From: Telmatactis stephensoni
Lineage: Eukaryota; Cnidaria; Anthozoa; Actiniaria; Isophelliidae
Assembly (NCBI GenBank): GCA_029948255.1
Contig: JALIZF010001907.1
Span: 626,001 to 690,000 of the forward strand
DNA: 64,000 bases
Reading direction: 5' to 3'
Shown: positions 27,278-39,440 of the stretch, piece by piece
Position numbering within the stretch: position 1 is the stretch's first letter
Layout: each line of letters starts with the position of its first letter
Notes under the pieces: model-generated
Database searches by the model: none
What the model was told of the DNA's origin: nothing
The model's input: only the letters and a program-made list of their open reading frames with translations
Position numbers and translations under genes: made by a program

Positions 27278-27834
27278 CTATCGCCGTTGGTCCACCTCAC
27301 CCATCCACTCAGCATGTTCCATACGGATTACAATAGCGGAAACAGTTTATGTACGTAAATTTGATCGGAAGTGATGTCACTGTGATATCACTGTGTACCA
27401 TGTACCGGAAATGACTGTGCAAGTAGCTCGTGTTTTTCCACTTGATCGATTAGTAAGGATCGAGTTAGAATGCATGCTTCTTCCAATGCAAATGCAGACC
27501 TTTTGACACTGGTTAATGGAGTAAATACTTTAATTGAGCTGCGGCTACTAGCGCTTCTGCCATTTGTTATTTTAATAGCAGTCAATGAGACAAATATTTA
27601 CAAAATCAATTAAATATAGACCCAAAAAGATAACTATATGAAGCTTATGAAGCTACAAGTTAAGCCCTGATAATAATGTATATATGTCTCGAAATTGATT
27701 TTAAACTGGCCCTATTTTGAGAATAGGTCAACCCGTCGTTTGAATACTAGTGTTTCCAACACATCAGTTTCTCTCTGAATATCTATGTTTTCTGAAAAAC
27801 TCTACTGAGATAGGTTGTCTTACTAAGATACAAT

Positions 27835-28262
27835 AGACTTCTGTTGTTTAGTTCAGGTAGGAAACATTGTGACAAGTCTAGACAAGACAGTCTTTGATCA
27901 GTGACTTCATTGTACTGGACTCTTCTTCCTACAATGTTGTTATTTGTATAAAATATTGACGTTGGATCTCAAAAGGAACGCTTGTTTACCAAGAACAAAT
28001 AGAGGTTTCCTACTAACATCACAATAGACTTCAAATGACTTCTGAGTCAGGGTAGCGAAACATTGTGACGGTCTGAGCTCTGTGACTTCATTGCCCTGGA
28101 CTTTACTTCCTGGTAACTAAGCAACCATGCGCGTCGCACATGTGGTTAATGGATAGTTAAGTCACTAGTGACCTTAACTTACAATGTTGATATTTGTAGA
28201 AAATATTGACGTTGGATGTGAAAAGGAGCGTTTGTTTAACAAGAACAAATAGAGTGTCCTAC
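27835..28262. repeat. Tandem duplication, about 190-base unit
   Basis: Two direct copies, starting near ACAATAGACTTC (27840 and 28023) and ending near AAGAACAAATAGAG. The second copy has an extra segment of roughly 90 bases after CTTCCTGGTAAC. No coding content. About 0.6 kb upstream of the ADAMTS copy 1 promoter. Confidence 0.75.
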
Positions 28263-28504
28263 CTTGTTGAGTCATAGAAGTAAGCGTTCATTGAATCTAG
28301 GGTCTAAAGGCCATTCTCCACTCATCGCAGAAATTACTAGCTCGCAGCAAGCCAGCGAGTACCCGTTGGGAATAAAATCTTTTGTTCAAAATTTCGCAGC
28401 GAGTAAAAACGATCGCGGCAAAAGCTTTTTGTGATGAGTGGAAAATGTGCTTAAGGTTTTTCATTGTTGATCCAAATAAATGATAAATTTCCACGATTTG
28501 ACAT

Positions 28505-28783
28505 TCTTTTTCAAATGCCACAGTGGCTTCTACAATTTTGCTGTTGACGACTTCGTAGAAACCAAACCGTACAGCAGTGACAACATGGACTTGCTTACAC
28601 TAGAACAAAGCTATTCAAGAACTCCCACTTCAACCGACGTCTACCTAAATTATGGAACACTCTACCAATCTCTATACGATCACTAAACGCTCAAGTTTTA
28701 AGACTGCTCTTCACAACCGTTATTTTTCTGATATGAACACATTTTTCGGTCAAGACACTTGTAATACTTGGAAAATGTTGTAA
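28505..28783 (+). mobile_element. Non-LTR retrotransposon fragment, RT tail
   Basis: Translation in shifting frames gives SFYNFAVDDFVETKPYS, then NRRLPKLWNTLPISIRSLN, then SSFKTALHNRYFSDMN and TCNTWKML with a stop. This is the usual C-terminus of LINE reverse transcriptases (W-N-S/T-L-P...). At least two frameshifts separate the parts, so it is dead. The family (CR1-, Jockey- or RTE-like) is not assigned. Confidence 0.7.
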
Positions 28784-29448
28784 AGCTAACGATGTAATTA
28801 ATCCACCATCATGATACTATTACGTTGATGATGTTATTATTTATATTTTATTAAACATATATAGTGTTCTATTAACTTAATCATATTTATATGTTTTAGA
28901 TATAAATGCTAAGTTTCATATATAAAGCATATTTAAATGTTATAAATAATTTTTTTTATCCTATACTATGAATTAAGTCTTACAGAAATTGTTACACTGC
29001 AAAAACGCGCGAGTAAATTTACTCAAAAACTTGAGTAGATCGGTGCATCCACAGTAACTCACTTATGTCACTTATCCAAGTAAATTAAAGGGGTACTTGG
29101 ATGAGAATAAATTAAAATTGGAAGTGACTTGAAACTTAGTAAAACCTATCTCTACGACTTCCAATAACCACCAAAAGCAACATTTTCTTTACATTCAAAC
29201 GAGACGAATAGAAATTGTCAAGTATTTTAGCTTTTAAGTTGTGAGTAAATGACGTCATTTACTCAACCCTATTGTTCTTTTAGACTTAATATCAAGATTT
29301 CTCTTTGATAAACAGCAAGTGATAACATGACGAGTATGCGCGAACCGCTGGACGGAAGTGGTCTTAATTACGGTTTTAACCTGGCTTAGGGCTACCTCCC
29401 TCATAAAGAGAGTCGTATATAGTCTCCCCAAAGTTTTTCAGAGCATTA

Positions 29449-29588
29449 CAGTCGAGTGCAGAAGTACGAACAGCTAGAAATAATCCTTTCAAAATTATCC
29501 ATTTGTCCAAGACAATAGAAGTTGGAGACATGCGCAGATGTTATCACTTGCTGCTTCTTTGATAATGAGCTTGGAATGCACATTTTTG
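29449..29588 (-). CDS. Possible last exon of a small secreted Cys-containing protein
   Basis: A frame starting after an AG at 29589-29590 runs to TAA with five cysteines (TLCPKMC, FYC, SSCSYFC). It can be spliced in phase to the signal-peptide exon at 31217-31282, giving about 67 residues in all. The acceptor tract is weak and I do not recognise the product. It may be chance; no function is proposed. Confidence 0.2.
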
Positions 29589-29662
29589 GACAGAGGGTAG
29601 CTAGTTTTTTAACTACGTTCATTTTCAGATAGAAATAAACAGTTTCCAATTTTCATCGATTT

Positions 29663-29867
29663 TCATTAAATTATTAAGTAAATTATTAAATTATTAAATT
29701 ATTATTATTATTAAATTATTAAATTATTAAATTATTAAATTATTAAATTATTAAATTATTAAATTATTAAATTATTAAATTATTAAATTATTAAATTATT
29801 AAATTATTAAATTATTAAATTATTAAATTATTAAATTATTAAATTATTAAATTATTAAGTAAATTAC
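29663..29867. repeat. (AAATTATT)n microsatellite
   Basis: About 25 units of AAATTATT, nearly uninterrupted, in the gene-poor spacer. Confidence 0.95.
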
Positions 29868-30589
29868 GGGTTCACGAAAACCAGTGTATCAACTCACGTA
29901 ACGCTAGTTCACATTTCCCACAAAAAAAATCAAAAACCTTTCACTAAAATTGGTGTCGTTTTCCTTTGCTAGTAATATTTTAATTAGTGCTAATTACAGC
30001 TTAATTATTATTTATTATTATAAAACTATCTCTAGAACTCTTCTCACATTTTAAACTGAGGGCCCGTTCACATGAGAGGGTGTCCCTATGTAGTAGTATT
30101 ACCCTAGTTGGTAGAGTTTCCATTCTCCTTTGTTTTACGCAGTTCGTTTCACATGTTAGGGAGGGTGCCCCTAGGGGCTATGGTCCCTACCTTGAAGCTA
30201 GGGTGCCCCTACATGGTGAAACGAAAGAGTAGGGATATCCCTAGGGAATAGGGCCATGATTTGTTGTTCTTGGATTACCGTTGGTTTGTGTACGTACTTA
30301 GCGACCACGCGATGGTAATCGAACACCTAACCATATAAACCATATCAACAGGACCTTATTCCACTTCGAGTCAAAAGATTCGTATCTTTAATTTGAGTAA
30401 ATGTATGATCTTTTCAGTACCTCTAGTTATAGACAACGTGAGCTTATTTGGTAAACTGACGTAACGTATACAGAAAAAATATTGCTTATTTGACAAAAGA
30501 TTTACTGAGTTTCCGTAAAGAAACAAAGGAATACAAGAAAGCAAAATGAAAAGCAAAAACGAAAACGTAAAAGTAAAACGAAAAAGAGA

Positions 30590-30712
30590 AAGAATTGTTG
30601 GTTATTATTCAACAAGTACATTAAGCAATTTAGATGTTTTTAAAAAGAATAAGAGAAAGAATTCTTCGGTTATTATTCAACAAGTACATTTAGCAATTTA
30701 GATTTTTTCTTT
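30590..30712. repeat. Direct repeat pair, about 60 bases
   Basis: Two copies of AAGAGAAAGAATT...GGTTATTATTCAACAAGTACATT..GCAATTTAGAT in tandem. Local duplication without coding content. Confidence 0.75.
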
Positions 30713-31216
30713 TTTATCCGACATTCAGTTTGTAGTTGGTAACGAATTTAGAAACAAACTTAATTACTATGACAAATAAGCTAACATGAAAAACATATTG
30801 GTAACTGAACTACTAAAAATAAGTTTTTTCTAGGTTTTAATGTTATAAAATGTACTTGGTAAGTTAATAATTTGAAAGGAAATTCAAAACAAATCAGTTG
30901 AATGAATTTTTTAATGATCCCAGATTCCTCTGTCCCAGGAACAGAATTTATAATTGATGCATATATTACCGTTGTGGGACTTCCAAGACAAAAAGCAAAA
31001 CAAACTCTGGCAGTCCTATTTCAATAATAAATGTGAAAATCTGATTTTAACGATAAAAAATCGAGCTTAAGCAAAAACCAAACAAAGAAGCAAGGAAACA
31101 AAGAAAGAAAAACACATATTAATATACACCGACAATATACCAACAATATAAACTTATTTCAAGTCTCAATAGGTAATTACCACGATATAAACCTAAAAAT
31201 GATAAACTAACATTAC

Positions 31217-31282
31217 CTTTTGGAGAATTGGATAACATAAATAACAATATCAGCCACGGGAAGTAGTTTCTGCCCATCTTGC
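31217..31282 (-). CDS. Possible signal-peptide exon of a secreted protein
   Basis: TTCTTCAG acceptor, then GCAAG and an ATG opening a 20-codon leader (MGRNYFPWLILLFMLSNSPK) that fits a secretion signal, then a GTAATG donor in phase 1. A TATA box and a non-coding leader exon with a GTAAGAAG donor lie upstream on the same strand at 34620-34733. The mature part is not identified with confidence (see 29449-29588). Confidence 0.4.
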
Positions 31283-31740
31283 CTGAAGAACAAACGAAAA
31301 GCAATACTAAAAATTCAGGTTATTTTTAACGCAAAATAATATATTTTCTTACATCAACAGAATATGATGAAAATGGCAATTTTATCTCATTCTGGTTATT
31401 TCCACCCCTGAGTATCAATAATTTTCTTACTCCTTTTGCTACTAAACCTAGGTTTAAAGGGAGTTCTTTTCCAGCTCACAAACTAATGGCCGGCCATAAG
31501 CGGCTAGATTTCAAATAAAACGTTATTAGAGCTAAAAATAGGTAATTAAATATAAGCGTAATGTAACATGACGAAAATACACGATTACAGTTGTAAATGA
31601 TCCCAAAAGTGAGAGAGTCAAAACCACCTCGTAGTTCATACACATTTTAAAACCGTTACGGCACATTAGATTGTTGTTCTCTGGACAGTAACTGTATCTA
31701 AAGCATTGACATTTTTCAGTGAAAAACATTTTAGACCAAA

Positions 31741-32163
31741 TAGGCGGTATGCACTAACAGGGTCACGTGACCCTATCTCCCCTAAATCAAGCGGCACCGT
31801 CAAAATGAACGCCAGAAAGAGCACCTCGATACTTAGTAAAAGTGCAAAGTTTCAGCTCATAAGATGCTTAATACAGGAGAAATGACAGTAAATTTAAGAT
31901 GGGATATTTTCTTAAGATTCGTTTGGAAAAACGCGTTGGGTGGCAAGCTTCGTGCTATCCAACACGCTTTTCCGAACTGAATCTTAAGAAAATATCTAAT
32001 CTTAAGTTTGCTGTCATTTTTTCTCATATTCATCTTCTATAGTGAAACCTTGTACTTTTACTAATATCGAGGTGCTCTTTCTTTTTTTTTTGGAGTTCAT
32101 TTTGATGGTACTGCTTGATTTAGGGGAGATAGGGTCACGTGACCTGTTAGTGCATATGGCCTA
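31741..32163. mobile_element. MITE, TAGGC..GCACTAACAGG ends
   Basis: Inverted arms run almost the whole length: TAGGCGGTATGCACTAACAG at the left, the same motif in reverse at the right ending CATATGGCCTA, then GGTCACGTGACC, GAGGTGCTCTTTCT and AATCTTAAGAAAATAT in both arms. TA at each end is consistent with a TA target site. Confidence 0.8.
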
Positions 32164-33901
32164 TTGTAACAAAGTTAACAATTTTGACAGCTCGTATCCA
32201 GCAACGGTTACTATGGCCAGCTCTCGTAACCAACTGGTCCTTTAGTATAACCAAGGAAGTAAGAGGAAAAACAAAGGAAAAATAGAATTTAAATGGTCTT
32301 TAAATAAACGCTTTTTTACAGTTACTCTATTTACTGGCAGCAATAAGTTCCGAAATACCATTAAGTATACCGAAGACAATAAACTTTGTTTTTGTTCCAT
32401 GTCGTTGTTGTTCTTGTTCTTTACTGCGCGTACCTCTACAAAATTCCTGGCTAGGGACAACTGCATCAATCAAATCCACCTCTGGTAATGAAAAGTTTTT
32501 TTGAGCGATCAAAAATGCTTTTCGTCATGGACCCTTTACATTTACCTGACTGGCAGAGTAAAGCCTGGTCCATCTCTGCATGGTTTTTAAACTGTCGGTG
32601 TGATTTCGCAAAGTATCTTTTAACAACATCACGTGTCAGAATCATTAAGTCATGACTCAAAACTTATTATACACAGCGATAAGAGCCGGGAAATGGCCAT
32701 CTCTTATCTTTAGTTATAATGGTAGAAGGTATAGTAAACAATCAAATAGTAGAAAACGGATACGTGGCTTGATGACATAAACGATTTGGACTGGCCTATC
32801 GGGTCCTTATAGGCAACCACTTTTGATATTTTGGATAAATATATGAGCTCTAATAGCGTTCACTCGAGCTACGAGGAATCCAGGGTAACAAAGCTTGCTT
32901 GCAAAGGCTGACGATCTCAATCTTAGTTCTTGGCTGTTGTTTTATTGTTTTTATACCTCAAGTGCCCAGCCACAACACCAAGAAATCTCCGATCCGATTT
33001 CCGATCTTCCAGGAAATAGAAAGACAAGAAATGCTATATTACTATCTGATTTCTGTGTACTTTTTCAAAGCGTAGTTTTATCACTTAAACAAATCAGGAA
33101 AGTTTCATGTGTTTTTGATAAGGGCGCGCAACTGTACTTCTAAAAACAAAATAAAAAGTTTATTCTGCACGTTTCAAATATGTCTTAAACATATCAGTCA
33201 AACTGAGACTCGTATGTTCGTTAAAATGTCACTTGGTTCAGTGAAAACGTGTTTGCCAAAGACAGTTTGATGGGTAGGCCGGAATCATGGCATATTTTTC
33301 TTGACAGAAAACGAATTACGCCTAAAACAACAAAGGTTTGCAATTTAATGGACTTAGGATTATTGGGAAATCTTCTGATCTTTGGAATTGCGATTTGTTT
33401 CTCTTTGGGACTGTTTCATTTTAAGTGTTGATATCAGTTTTAAAAGACCAAGTTTTGGCACGTTTAATTACAGTTCTTAAAAGTATGTAGAATTATTTTC
33501 TTTTGTAGCAATTAAAATATAGGACATTTCTTTGATAAGCCTTTATACAATGAATGCGACACTGTACTCGCTTTGTTCATTTTGTATATAACGCTAAAAA
33601 CCCAGCCGCATCCTTTATTGCCGGTCGCCTGCGTTGGACCAGGTGGCTGCGTTCGCAAGCTAGTTCAACAGCTGTTAGCGTTATTAACCCATTCTTCGAC
33701 ACATTCATAGCAGCAAGAGAGAGCTGAGAGAGCCACGTCCTGTATTAAGTTTGAAAGTAAGAGTTACCCACTCAGATAAAGACAGTCAAACAAACCAAGC
33801 GGAAACTAGCGAGCAAACTAGTTTAGGCTATGTCAGTTAGTAAAGATACATGTATTAAAATCTGTAACACCGTATAAAAAAAGGAGTTCTTACATTTCTA
33901 A

Positions 33902-34249
33902 CCAGGGTTCGTGCCGAGATATGAATTTAAAATTCCAGGAGAATTCAAGGAGTATTCAAAGACCCAAAAACGATTTTTTAAGGAGGTAGTGTTACCCGAT
34001 TTTTTACTCATGGTTTTACTGAAATAGTAGGGCATCCTCTTCCCTCGCTTACATGTAAAAGAAAAAAGTGAATTACTATGTTTCCCATCTCATTGAAATC
34101 CCTTACGGTTTTTGTTCAAAATATAAATTCAAGGAGTTTTCAACGAGTTTGAGCAGAATTTCTAAAATTTAAGGGCTTTTCAAGCGCCCTTGAAAACGTA
34201 AATGAAATTCAAGGAGTTCTCGAGGAGTTTAAGGAGTAGCACGAACTCT
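33902..34249. mobile_element. MITE, GGGTTCGTGC ends with TTCAAGGAG interior
   Basis: The left end CCAGGGTTCGTGC and right end GCACGAACTCTG are inverted. The interior repeats TTCAAGGAGT and AATTCAAGG in both orientations and has a small stem (AAGGGCTTTTCAAGCGCCCTT). Confidence 0.6.
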
Positions 34250-34619
34250 GTCTACTTTCCGAGCCTTTGCACTTCATCCGAGTAGAAGAGGAACAACAAC
34301 AACAACAACAACAACATATATACCGATAGGGTTGAATCAGCTTTAGTTCGAAGCCATTATTAACAACATCAACCGTACTTAATTACATGTCAAAAGAAAG
34401 TCTTTAAAAGACAAAAAGTTGAAATCGAATTGTTTAGTCTATAGAGTACTTATGCCCCTTTGAATAAAGTGTAAAAATCAATTCTAAGTACGACACTTGA
34501 AAACACTTGACTACCTTGTTCTATAAACAAAATGGATGCGAAAATCTATTAAGCTCCAAAAAGACGTATCAGTCCACTTTAACTTTTGGGTTAGCAATAC
34601 TAAACATCTTTCTTCTTAC

Positions 34620-34733
34620 CTTAGTTGTTGAAATCTCTTGTATTTGAGGGCGAATGACCGAAATTTATGGAGTAGAGCGGACGTCAGCCAAGAGCAAATA
34701 ACCAACGAATAATAGTATGGCCCAGCTTATATA
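34620..34733 (-). promoter_or_regulatory. Candidate TATA promoter and non-coding leader exon
   Basis: TATATAAG at 34727-34733 on the minus strand. About 30 bases on, an exon-like stretch ends at CAACTAAG|GTAAGAAG (exon end 34620). No ATG-led long frame is present, so it would be a 5' UTR exon. The next plausible exon is the signal-peptide exon at 31217-31282. Confidence 0.35.
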
Positions 34734-34811
34734 CTTTGCTAATTAAAGTGAGTTGATAAAGGAAGTTTATACTACTCTTTAATTACTGGTGACGTCACTA
34801 GACGCGCCACC

Positions 34812-34968
34812 CACAATTGTTTGGTATACACTAAATGTGCCCTTTAGAAAGTAGGATAATTCGTGATTTCTAGATTTGAGACGCGCCACTCACAATCGTT
34901 TGATATACTATGAAACACTAAATGTGCTCTTTAGAAAGTAGGATAATTCGTGGTTTCTAAATTTGTGG
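34812..34968. repeat. Tandem duplication, about 80-base unit
   Basis: Two copies of ACGCGCCACYCACAATYG followed by CACTAAATGTGCYCTTTAG and GTAGGATAATTCGTG. A related-scale duplication (about 135 bases) occurs at 35799-36073. Confidence 0.8.
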
Positions 34969-35798
34969 ATGAGACAGAATCATATAAGCATGATAAGTAA
35001 CGATGTGAATTTACACTCAATTGATATTCAGTAAAATAGCTTATAACAATTGTTTGTGACTTAAAACTAAAAGGTAAATGCTTTTGTTTAAAACAAAGGG
35101 ATTGAGGATTTTTAAAGAACTACAATTGCTGCTGAAGACTGGATAAGACCTGTTGAAATATCTCTGATATCACATACGCTAAAAGCTATTTAAAAGGCTT
35201 TGAGCGTACCGCGCGCTTGGTTAGATAGAGCGTGCAAATAAAGTCGACAGAACTCGATAAAACTATAGTTTTAATTACTGTTGCGATAATTAACATCTCA
35301 AACACCACCTCTTAGATTTTGCAACGCGTTAAAACTGATTTTACCTTTGATAAGCTTTTAATTGTTTTTTATTTGGAATTACATTTAGGTTCTGAAACTG
35401 ACACGTGTTGGATTTTCAAACGTTTAGAAAATGAGTTGTTTTAGCAATTCATTCTCAAAAGAATGACTATCCATTGTCATAAAATAGTTAATAATCAAGC
35501 ATCTACATAAACTATATCAACATCTGCCTCCCTAAAGGTCTTAATTTCTAAAGCATATTGACTAGGAGTTGCTGGGCTTTTCAAGCTCGCATAGACCAAA
35601 CAAATTTCTAAATAGCTATTGGTTCAACAAAACACTGTATAAACTATAAACTATACCTACTACAATGCCGGCCAAAGTGCCAAACGCGGCTTTCACAGCG
35701 GTACTCAAAAATAAGAAGTAGTTTTAATCCTCTAATTTTTTTCTAATTCTAGTTTTACTACTCTAAAATAAGTTTGTTTTTGGAAATCCTTAAGTTTG

Positions 35799-36073
35799 TC
35801 TTGCATATAAGGAAATTGTTCAATACGTTTGACTAGTTTTGCTCTACTGAAAAGAAATATTTGTGTGGGTAAAAAAAGAAGTTTACGTAAGTGAGTTGTT
35901 ATTAATACCGATTTCAAAGAAAGTTAGATTGTAGTGTGGAGGAAAATAAGGAAATTGTTCAGTACTTTTAACTAGTTTTGCTCAAAAAGAAATATTTGTG
36001 TGGGTCAAAAAGGAAGTGTACTTACGTGAGTTATTATAACGATTTTTAAAGAAAGTTAGATCGTAGTGTGAAA
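35799..36073. repeat. Tandem duplication, about 135-base unit
   Basis: Two direct copies beginning ATAAGGAAATTGTTCA and ending AAAGAAAGTTAGATYGTAGT, with scattered substitutions. Non-coding. Confidence 0.8.
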
Positions 36074-36318
36074 TTGTACTTTGTTGAAAACAAAGGATCC
36101 TAGAGAACAATAAAAAAAGAAATGAACGGAAACCTCACCTATAATGTTGACGTTTATTAGAGCATTTGTCCTTAGTTTTACTCCAACGAAAGGCCAAGGC
36201 CCAAAACGTCAGTAATTTAAGTATTTTCATACGGTGTTACATATTTCTATTCATTCTTTATTGTATCTTTACACACCGACGCAGCCAAAACTAGTTCACT
36301 CGCTAGTTCCGTCAACAA

Positions 36319-36629
36319 TAGACCTTTTTGCCGTAACACTATTTTCCAACTTCGTGCATCTTGAAACAAAAACTGCATCGTAGAATATGTGGAATGTTAA
36401 CTTCTTTTGTTTTTAAATAAAACTTCCCTTTGTCTTCCAATCAAGAACGAATAAAAATAAGGCTCGGAGCAACAGAACTTGGAGGCATATTAATGTTTCT
36501 TGATTGGAAGACAAAGGGAAGTTATATTTCAAACAAAAGAAGTTCACATTCTGCACATTCTACGCGCGATGCAGTTTTTTGTTTCAAGATGCACGAAGTC
36601 GGAAAATAGTGTTACGGCAAAATGGTCTA
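36319..36629. mobile_element. MITE, TAGACC..GCCGTAACAC ends
   Basis: Arms of about 130 bases: TTTTGCCGTAACACTATTTT, CTTCGTGCATCTTGAAAC and CTTCCCTTTGTCTTCCAATC all return in reverse order on the right. About 45 bases lie between the arms. TA at both outer edges. Confidence 0.8.
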
Positions 36630-36999
36630 ATCTAAAAAGCTGAGACTTTAATAAAATGTCATCATATTTCACCATCTTAATATCTCAGTTGAGATTAGAA
36701 AATAATTTTTGTTCAAATTTAGCCTTGTTTGCTTTCTTCAGTTTTGGTCGTGTAGTTTTTATTATTTTCGTCTAATAACTAAATATATTGCTTTGGGGAC
36801 CATTGCTTTTTGTTCAAACAAAGAAAGAGCTATTCTACAGAGACAGACTATAGAATACCGGAAAGTCTGATTGCCTCAAGGCCATGCCACGACTCGCTGG
36901 GCGAAAATCGCTTTTTTTAAAGCCAACGAGAGGCCGCCCCACATATTGAGTCGGCCAACGAGCCAATGAATTGTTTAAAAAACAGATTTGTTTTGTGTA

Positions 37000-37240
37000 G
37001 TTTTTGAGTAGCTTAAAAGATTTGTTTTGTGTAGCTTTTGAATAGCTTAAAAATCAGATTTGTTTTGTGTAACTTTTGAGTAGCTTAAAAAACAGATTTC
37101 TTTTGTGTAACTTTTGAGTAGCTTAAAAAACAGATTTCTTTTGTGTAACTTTTGAGTAGCTTAAAAAACAGATTTGTTTTGTGTAACATTTGAGTAGCTT
37201 AAAAACAGATTTGTTTTGTGCAGCTTTTGAGTAGCTTTGA
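37000..37240. repeat. Tandem repeat, about 40-base unit
   Basis: Six units of AACAGATTTGTTTTGTGTA followed by CTTTTGAGTAGCTTAAA. Units differ by single bases. Non-coding. Confidence 0.9.
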
Positions 37241-37887
37241 TAGTTTCTGTCTTAACACAGAGCCATATGTAGTGCGACTGCCGAGCCAATGCAGGCCCAG
37301 ATTTAATATTATTTATTAAATTCAATAAAAAGTTAATTGCTAAAAATTCCGCACAGTTCGAAACATTAATAATTTAGCTTGGATACGGTTTATCTCGAGT
37401 TTAATCTAAATAGTATTCAAATATCGTCTGTGTAATGTATCTTGCACTTGAAATAGGTATTCAAACACCCAGTAAAAAGATCAGACATCCTAGCCTCTTA
37501 TCGATTTCGGTGATAAACCACGAGACACGAGACTCTTGATTCTAATAACGTACATGTTCAACTACTTCAAGGGCTCCGCCCCGTCTTATCACGGATATTT
37601 GTAAAATGATATAATTATGTTTGTTATTAGATTAATATCAGATAATGTTCTCATTTAAAATCCACTTCCAAAAGGAGGGAAATAAAAGAGAGAGAAAAAA
37701 AGGAACAGAACGGAGATAAAAGAGGCCTTGAGGGAGGTTGAGCATCCAATTTTACTTAAATTTAACTAACCTGCGGGTAGGGCAAGGCCATTCACGTTAT
37801 CAAACCCCTTCTAGCGTCTACCGGAACAAAGTATATTAAAAACATTAGATAAAACCTTTCTTAGCCTTCGATACTCGTTACTGAGTT

Positions 37888-38265
37888 AAGAATAGAATAG
37901 AATAGAATAATACTTTATTTACAGAGGGTTACACTTAATATCTAAAGATAACATACACGTGGCCCTCAAATTATACAATAAACATTAAAACAAAAAAATA
38001 AAAAAATAAAAAAAATAAAAATAAAAAAATAAATATTAAAACAAAACTTATTAGTGTTAAAAATCCAAACAAATTGTCCTAGTTTGTGAAATTCTATCTG
38101 AAAGCTATTTTTGAAATATAAATTCTATCTATCTAAAGTAATTGATTTCATTTCTTTGGCAAAAGAATCTGATTAACAGATTTGAGTTCTTTAATCTTAT
38201 TGGGCAATTCATTCCAGATTGAAGCAGCAGTAAAACTAAATGTGTGTGTTCTTTCAATCATAAAA
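37888..38265 (-). mobile_element. LINE 3' end, 5'-truncated
   Basis: On the minus strand a frame reads RTHTFSFTAASIWNELPNKI and continues to LLPKK and TGA (stop at 38148-38150), the usual C-terminus of a LINE reverse transcriptase. A 3' UTR follows, ending TGTAAATAAAGTATTATTC with a (TATTC)n tail. This is typical of a 5'-truncated CR1/L2-like insertion. Confidence 0.75.
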
Positions 38266-39224
38266 ACATTTGACAAGTTAAAGTTACCTTTAAGGGTGTA
38301 CTGAAGGCTAGGCTAGGAAACTTTGAAAATTCTATAAAATACCACCAAATTGTCATATCGCTTTTATGTTTAGTACTTTGTCTTCCCTGAAGAAACTTTT
38401 GCATTTTATGACGCCACTGCCTGACGTCATCATGTGACGTCATAGATACAGAAAAAGTTATAATTTTTTCAGCACTGTATATTTGAGAATTTAAAATGCA
38501 TAATTTTAATCTTGAGACCAAGGTACATAGAATCGATCATGGGTTTTAAGAATGGTTTCCAAGTAAGTCTCTTAGGATTTTTTGAACGTCAAAAATGAGC
38601 GACTTATGTCAATAACTGTCGTATTTCTTAACCGACTTTGAAGAAAAGGCTGTAAAGAATATAAATATTGAAAAAACACTTCGTTCTGATGAAATCCGCC
38701 AAAATTATAGCTTTTTAAAGAAACTGGAAGTAAAGTGTTGCGCGCATGCGCAATTGGAACAAAAAAATTTTGTCACGTGTGCGTCGCTCTAACGGAAGTC
38801 AAATGATTCCCGCCAAAAACGCGCGCGCGCGTGTGCATATTCAATTTTGCCGGTAAAAATTAGTCCCTATTTTGCATAGCAACCGTTGCACACCAACGAT
38901 ATATGTCAGTATACTCTTAAAAGAAAAGATTTAGAGTTGTATAATGTTTGGTAAATCAGAGGATTTATTCAAACTGAGGAGAAAGATGATTCCGATGAAG
39001 TGATTTTTAGAAGGTTACTTTTATGTTGATTTTCGGAGTGTGTGATTTGTTCTGAGCTTATATTTTAATTCACGTGAAGAAGCCAGCATGGTCGAATGGT
39101 CAGGAGTTTGCTTCCTGGCTAGTTGGGATTCTTAATCCATTTATATTTACTTCAGTGTTCATTTAGTTGTGAGGACCAGATTGTAAAAAAGTTTTGCTTT
39201 ATCTGTTAACTCTTCGTTATATAA

Positions 39225-39440
39225 ACAGGGGCGTACAGGGGGGTCCTTGTCACGAATGACGAAAAATAAAAAGCGAAAAATCCCGAGTCACGGGACGCCA
39301 GTTTTTATATTTTGGCTTTTCACGTGTCACGAGAGAAGTGCCATGCACGGATCACGAGAAGTGATTTATTAAAATCCCGAATCACGAAAAACAAAAATGC
39401 TCGATCACGCGTCACGAGTAAACCCCTGTACGCCCCTGTA
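39225..39440. mobile_element. MITE, ACAGGGGCGTACAGGGG ends
   Basis: ACAGGGGCGTACAGGGG and CCCCTGTACGCCCCTGTA form inverted termini. The interior has repeated AATCACGA and GTCACGAG motifs. About 216 bases. Confidence 0.7.

Noticed and set aside
29663..29867. Regular repeats resembling a CRISPR array (also 21225-21675 and 55775-56072)
   Set aside because: Units are directly adjacent without unique spacers, and the context is an animal genome.
31640..31680. Cysteine-rich stretch CPENNNLMCRNGFKMC as an exon, minus strand
   Set aside because: It has an AG before and a GT after, but lies upstream of the signal-peptide exon and has no partner exon; next to a MITE.
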